A stretch of DNA of 16,326 nt from Streptomyces sp. NRRL F-5727 (GTDB lineage Bacteria; Actinomycetota; Actinomycetes; Streptomycetales; Streptomycetaceae). The DNA lies in contig NZ_JOGX01000097.1 in NCBI RefSeq assembly GCF_000719555.1, positions 1 through 16,326 on the forward strand. Reading direction: 5' to 3'. The translations under genes and the position numbers were made by a program. Below, in pieces: positions 12,949-16,326 of this stretch (its first letter is position 1; each line of letters starts with the position of its first letter). A model generated the notes under the pieces. The model was not told the DNA's origin. It worked only from the letters and a program-made list of their open reading frames with translations, and ran no database searches.

Positions 12949-13819
12949 ACTTGAGCAGCCGGGACATGCGGCGGTCGGCGAGGACCTTCCCGCCGGTCTG
13001 GCAGGTGGGGCAGTACTGGAGGGAGGAGTCGGCGAAGCTGACCTCGCGGATGGTGTCGCCGCAGACGGGGCAGGGTTCGCCGGTGCGGCCGTGGACGCGC
13101 AGGCCGGTCTTCTTCTCGGCCTTGAGCTTGCCGGCGGCGAGGCCGTGGGAGCGGGCGACGGCGTCCTGGAGGGTGGTGCGCAGGGCCTGGTAGAGGGCGG
13201 CGGTCTCCTCGGGGCCGAGGGTGGCGGTGGGTTTGAAGGGGGACATCCGGGCGGCGTGCAGGATCTCGTCGCTGTAGGCGTTGCCGATGCCGGCGATGAG
13301 GCTCTGGTCGCGGAGGGCGCCCTTGATCTGGCGGCGTTCGCCGGCGAGGAGGGCGGCGAAGGCGTCGGGCCCGAAGTCCTCGGCGAGCGGGTCGGGGCCG
13401 AGGCGGGCGATGCCCGGGACCTCCTGGGGGTCGTGGACGAGGTGGACGGCGAGCCGTTTGGTGGTGCCGGCCTCGGTGAGGTCGAAGCCGTCGCCGCCGG
13501 TGAGGGCGGCGCGCAGGGCGAGCGGCCCCTTGCCGGGTCGGGGCGGTCCGGAGGGCAGCGGGTCCTGCCAGCGGAGCCAGCCGGCCCGGGCGAGGTGGAC
13601 GACGAGGTGCAGGGGTCCGGCGGGGGTGGCGGCGGTGATGTCGAGCCATTTGCCGTGCCGGGCGACACCGGTGACCTCGGCGCCGTCGAGGACGCCGAGC
13701 GGCGGGTCGTACGTCTTGAGGACGCTGATCGCGACGGGCAGCACGCGGGCGAACTCCTTGCCGACGAGGTGCTCGCCGAGGAACGCGCGGAGGGCTTCGA
13801 CCTCGGGCAGTTCGGGCAT
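12947..13819 (-). CDS. Fpg/Nei-family DNA glycosylase
   Basis: 290 residues starting MPELPEVE, where Pro2 is the catalytic nucleophile after Met removal and Glu3 the second catalytic residue. Lys57 in RHGKWLD is the conserved beta-hairpin lysine. The helix-two-turn-helix has IAGIGNAYSDEILHAA (175-190), with DNA-contacting Asn180. The C-terminal zinc finger has Cys250, Cys253, Cys270 and Cys273. The enzyme removes oxidised bases and cuts the strand by beta/delta-elimination (family knowledge). Before the last CxxC, E. coli MutM has an Arg in the finger loop; here the segment is FADSSLQYCPTC with no Arg at that place. So this belongs to a divergent actinobacterial branch and may have other base preferences. 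No close partner genes. Confidence 0.93.
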   Translation of the reverse strand: MPELPEVEALRAFLGEHLVGKEFARVLPVAISVLKTYDPPLGVLDGAEVTGVARHGKWLDITAATPAGPLHLVVHLARAGWLRWQDPLPSGPPRPGKGPLALRAALTGGDGFDLTEAGTTKRLAVHLVHDPQEVPGIARLGPDPLAEDFGPDAFAALLAGERRQIKGALRDQSLIAGIGNAYSDEILHAARMSPFKPTATLGPEETAALYQALRTTLQDAVARSHGLAAGKLKAEKKTGLRVHGRTGEPCPVCGDTIREVSFADSSLQYCPTCQTGGKVLADRRMSRLLK

Positions 13820-13859
13820 GGCACCACCCTGCCGTACGGCACCGCCGGCCGCGCGCCGG

Positions 13860-15959
13860 TCACTCCCCGGGGTGCGGGTCCTGGACGGCGAACTCGCACC
13901 AGACGCATTTGCCGCCGCCGCGGGACTCGACGCCCCAGCTGTCGGAGAGCTGGTCGACGAGGAGGAGGCCGCGGCCGGAGACGCCGGCCTCGCCGGCCTC
14001 GCGGCGGCGGGGCAGGGCGCTGGAGCGGTCCTCGACCTCGACGCGGAGCCGTCGTGCGGTGCCGGGCAGGATCCGCAGGGTGACGATGGCGCCGCCGTCG
14101 GTGTGCATGAGCGCGTTGGTCATGAGTTCGTCGGCGACGAGCTCGATCTCGTCGGCGCGGGAGCCGGCGCCCCAGGCGCGGACGGCGGCCCGGACCATGT
14201 GGCGGGCGGCGCTGAGCGCCTCGGGGTCGCTCTGGGCGACGTGCTGGCGGAACCGCCCGCCGGCCGGGGTGTACGCGCCGAGGCGGCGCAGCAGCAGGAT
14301 GGCGACGTCGTCCTCGCCGCCCCGGTCGGCGACGACCTCGCACAGGTGGTCGGCGAGTTCCTGCAGGTCGGAGGGGCCGTGCCGGACGAGGGAGGAGAGC
14401 CATTCGAGGCCCTCGTCGAGGTCGGCGCCGGGCTTCTCGACGAGGCCGTCGGTGTAGAGCATGAGGGTCTGGCCGGGGTCGAGTTCGAGGGTGGTGACGG
14501 GGTAGTCGAGCCGGCCGAACTCGGCGGAGAGGCCGAGCGGGAGCCCGCCCTCGACCGGAACCCGGCGGCAGGTGCCGTCGGCCTCGCGGACCAGTGGGTC
14601 GACGTGCCCGGCGCGGACCACCTGGACGACGCCGGTGCCGGGGTCGGCCTCGGCGTAGGTGCAGGTGGCGAAGCGTTCGGTGTCGAGTTCGTGGAGGAAG
14701 ACGGAGGCGCGGGCCATGACGGTGGCGGGGGTGTGGCCCTCGGCGGCGTAGGCGCGGAGCACGATCCGCAGCTGGCCCATGACGGCGGCGGCGTGGGTGT
14801 CGTGGCCCTGGACGTCGCCGATGACGGCGCCGACCCGGCCGCCGGGGAGCGGGATGACGTCGTACCAGTCGCCGCCGACGTCGCGGCCGAGGCGGGCGGA
14901 GCGGTAGCGGACGGCTATCTGGGCGCCGGGCACCTCGGTGATCCGGCGGGGCAGCATCGCCTGCTGGAGCCCTTCGGCGAGGTCGTGTTCCTGCTCGTAG
15001 AGCATGGCGCGCTGGAGGCTCTGGGCGATGCTGCTGCCGAGGGCGACGAGCAGGGTCCGCTCGTCCTCGCTGAAGCCCCGCTTGTCGCTGTAGAGCAGGC
15101 CGAGGGCGCCGATGGGGCGGGCCTGGGCGATGAGCGGGAGGTAGGCGGCGGAGGTGATGCCGAGGCCGCTGATGTGCGGCCAGAGGACGGGGAAGGAGGC
15201 GGCGAAGTCCTCGGCGGTGTCGATGAAGCGGGGCCGCAGGGTGCGGATGACCTCGCTCATCGGGTACGGCTCGTCCACCCGGGTGAACCGGGTGCCGGGG
15301 ACGAAGGCGCCGTCGGGCCCCTCGGCGACGAGGTGGATGCGGCCGGCCTCCAGCAGGCCCATGACGAGGCTGGCGGCGCCGAAGTGCTCCAGGGCGTGCG
15401 AGTCGTTGAGGAGGTCGATGACGTCCTGGACGGTGCGGGCGTAGGCGAGGGCGGCGGTGGTGCCCTCGACGACCCCGGCGCGCTGCCGGCGGCCCTCGTC
15501 GAGGCCGAGGCGGGCGGCGGACTCGGTGAGTTCGTGGGTGGCGTCCCGTATGACGCCGACGATCCGCACGGGGCGGCCGGTCGGGTCCCGGTAGACGATG
15601 CCCTGGGTGTGGGTCCACTGGTGGGAGCCGTCGCGGCGGCGGATGCGGAAGTACGCCCCGTACTGGTCGCTGCCGTCCTTGAGGGCCTGGGCGACGAGGG
15701 TGTCGAGCTGGCGGCCCTCGTCGGGCAGGACGCGGCTGCCGAGGGTCTCGGGGCGGCCGTCGTACTCGTCGGGGTCGAAGTCGAAGACGTCGAGGGCGGC
15801 CTCGTCCATCTCCATGGTGCCGGTGAGGAGGTCCCAGTCGAAGCCGCCCATGCGGAAGGCGGCTCCGAACGCGCTGAGGATCGGCGCCGCCGCGCCCTCC
15901 GTCACCGGTGCCGTGTCCGGCCGACCCGCCGTGTCCGCTCCCCCGCTGCCCACGCTCAT
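13860..15959 (-). CDS. PAS-GAF-SpoIIE phosphatase-HATPase sensor protein
   Basis: 699 residues from the ATG at 15959. Domains in order: PAS (about 35-145, with GAYFRIRRRDGSHQW and RPVRIVGVIRDAT), GAF (about 160-318), a PP2C/SpoIIE phosphatase (about 328-558) and an RsbW-like ATPase (about 575-692). Phosphatase metal residues are in GGDWYDV (362-368, Asp364), GDVQGHD (381-387, Asp382), YTDGLVE (502-508) and GGEDDVA (548-554). The ATPase has ELVADELMTNALMHT (606-620, with Asn615) and SGRGLLLVDQLS (661-672). Such multi-domain proteins, numerous in Streptomyces, act in partner-switching control of sigma factors; the target is not encoded nearby. No ribosome site precedes this ATG, but TAGCGT lies 7 bases before it on the coding strand, so it may be leaderless. 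A GTG at 15998 is an alternative. Confidence 0.92.
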   Translation of the reverse strand: MSVGSGGADTAGRPDTAPVTEGAAAPILSAFGAAFRMGGFDWDLLTGTMEMDEAALDVFDFDPDEYDGRPETLGSRVLPDEGRQLDTLVAQALKDGSDQYGAYFRIRRRDGSHQWTHTQGIVYRDPTGRPVRIVGVIRDATHELTESAARLGLDEGRRQRAGVVEGTTAALAYARTVQDVIDLLNDSHALEHFGAASLVMGLLEAGRIHLVAEGPDGAFVPGTRFTRVDEPYPMSEVIRTLRPRFIDTAEDFAASFPVLWPHISGLGITSAAYLPLIAQARPIGALGLLYSDKRGFSEDERTLLVALGSSIAQSLQRAMLYEQEHDLAEGLQQAMLPRRITEVPGAQIAVRYRSARLGRDVGGDWYDVIPLPGGRVGAVIGDVQGHDTHAAAVMGQLRIVLRAYAAEGHTPATVMARASVFLHELDTERFATCTYAEADPGTGVVQVVRAGHVDPLVREADGTCRRVPVEGGLPLGLSAEFGRLDYPVTTLELDPGQTLMLYTDGLVEKPGADLDEGLEWLSSLVRHGPSDLQELADHLCEVVADRGGEDDVAILLLRRLGAYTPAGGRFRQHVAQSDPEALSAARHMVRAAVRAWGAGSRADEIELVADELMTNALMHTDGGAIVTLRILPGTARRLRVEVEDRSSALPRRREAGEAGVSGRGLLLVDQLSDSWGVESRGGGKCVWCEFAVQDPHPGE

Positions 15960-16006
15960 GGGGGCCACGCTAGGGCCAGCGCGTTCCTCGCGCACCACAA
16001 AGATCT

Positions 16007-16326
16007 TCAGCCGGCGAAGGTGTCGGGTTCGGCGGACTCCGGCTCGACGGGGAGCGGGAGGAGCGGATCGTCGCCCTGGGGGTCCTGGTACGGCTCCGTG
16101 TACGGGTCGGCGTAGGGGTCCGCGTACGGGTCGGTGTAGGGGTCCGTGGAGGGGTCGGTGTACGGGTCCGTGGAGGGGTCGGCGGGCGCGTCCGGCTCGG
16201 GGTACGGCTCCGAGGGCGCGTCCGGCACGACCGGCTCCTCGGGGGCGGTCGGGGTGTCGGGGGCGCTGGGGGCGTCCGGCGTGGTCGGCGCGGGCGGGAC
16301 GGCCGGGGTGTCGGGGGCGGTGGGGG
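16007..16326 (-). CDS. C-terminal end of a Pro/Asp-rich repeat protein (partial)
   Basis: The frame is open from the right window edge to a TGA at 16009-16007, so the start lies outside. About 105 residues are visible, all low complexity. The first part is Ala/Pro/Thr/Asp-rich (TPDAPSAPDTPTAPEEP). Then come about ten tetrapeptides of the form D/E-P-Y/S-T/A (for example DPYTDPSTDPYTDPYADP), and an end containing DDPLLPLPVEPE. This is an acidic disordered tail, as on some membrane or cell-wall proteins of actinomycetes; the main domain is not visible and the function cannot be told. It ends 47 bases before the start of the PAS-GAF phosphatase gene on the same strand. A GTG at 16228 exists but the coding pattern continues beyond it. 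Confidence 0.75.
   Translation of the reverse strand, partial: PTAPDTPAVPPAPTTPDAPSAPDTPTAPEEPVVPDAPSEPYPEPDAPADPSTDPYTDPSTDPYTDPYADPYADPYTEPYQDPQGDDPLLPLPVEPESAEPDTFAG

Noticed and set aside
12886..15618. 910-codon minus-strand open frame, Arg/Pro-rich
   Set aside because: Same-strand shadow in another frame of the glycosylase and phosphatase genes; composition is typical of a shifted frame.
13281..16115. 944-codon plus-strand open frame
   Set aside because: It runs antisense to the glycosylase and the PAS-GAF phosphatase, both with full motif sets. Long antisense frames are expected in DNA this GC-rich.
16085..16200. Regular short repeats as a CRISPR array
   Set aside because: The period is 12 bases and in frame with coding; there are no unique spacers.

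Overview
The window is very GC-rich, with near-total G/C at third codon positions, and it carries families typical of Streptomyces or a close relative: a DUF4239 protein, a class F-type sortase, a PAS-GAF-PP2C-ATPase sensor and an actinobacterial Fpg. I read it as one end of a draft contig. The first 59 bases are not genomic. They are an Illumina Nextera i7 adapter (P7 tail, 8-base index, Tn5 mosaic end), so biology starts at base 60.

Left part (60-5778), cell-surface functions. In order: the 3' end of a Pro/Thr-rich gene with a C-terminal hydrophobic segment; a DUF4239 membrane protein; two convergent genes for small exported proteins, each with one Ig-like Cys-pair domain, a QGGLGGS motif, a transmembrane helix and an Arg-rich tail; a divergent class F-type sortase; a Tat-exported CE4 polysaccharide deacetylase; and a CapA-type metallophosphatase lipoprotein. 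Strong hairpins separate the convergent pairs. The sortase beside two proteins that share a non-LPXTG tail with identical spacing is the most interesting system here.

Middle part (5779-8709). A regulatory intergenic region has a perfect 14-bp palindrome resembling a LexA box and a 13-bp direct repeat spaced 32 bp. It leads into an ECF sigma factor with no adjacent anti-sigma gene, closely followed by a PaaI-type hotdog thioesterase. Directly after the thioesterase is a frameshifted remnant of an FG-GAP/VCBS repeat protein. Next come a probably leaderless four-helix membrane protein under a symmetric triple GTATAC-type operator, and an unrecognised acidic cytoplasmic protein.

Right part (8713-16326), all on the minus strand. 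A LytTR response regulator, a DUF485 protein, an SSS-family symporter and a LytS-type histidine kinase form one sensing and transport cluster, probably for acetate, pyruvate or a related monocarboxylate. The symporter and kinase genes overlap by 4 bp. Upstream of it lie an Fpg/Nei DNA glycosylase, a large PAS-GAF-SpoIIE-HATPase protein, and the C-terminal end of a Pro/Asp-rich repeat protein cut by the window edge.

No tRNA, rRNA, CRISPR array or intact insertion sequence was seen.
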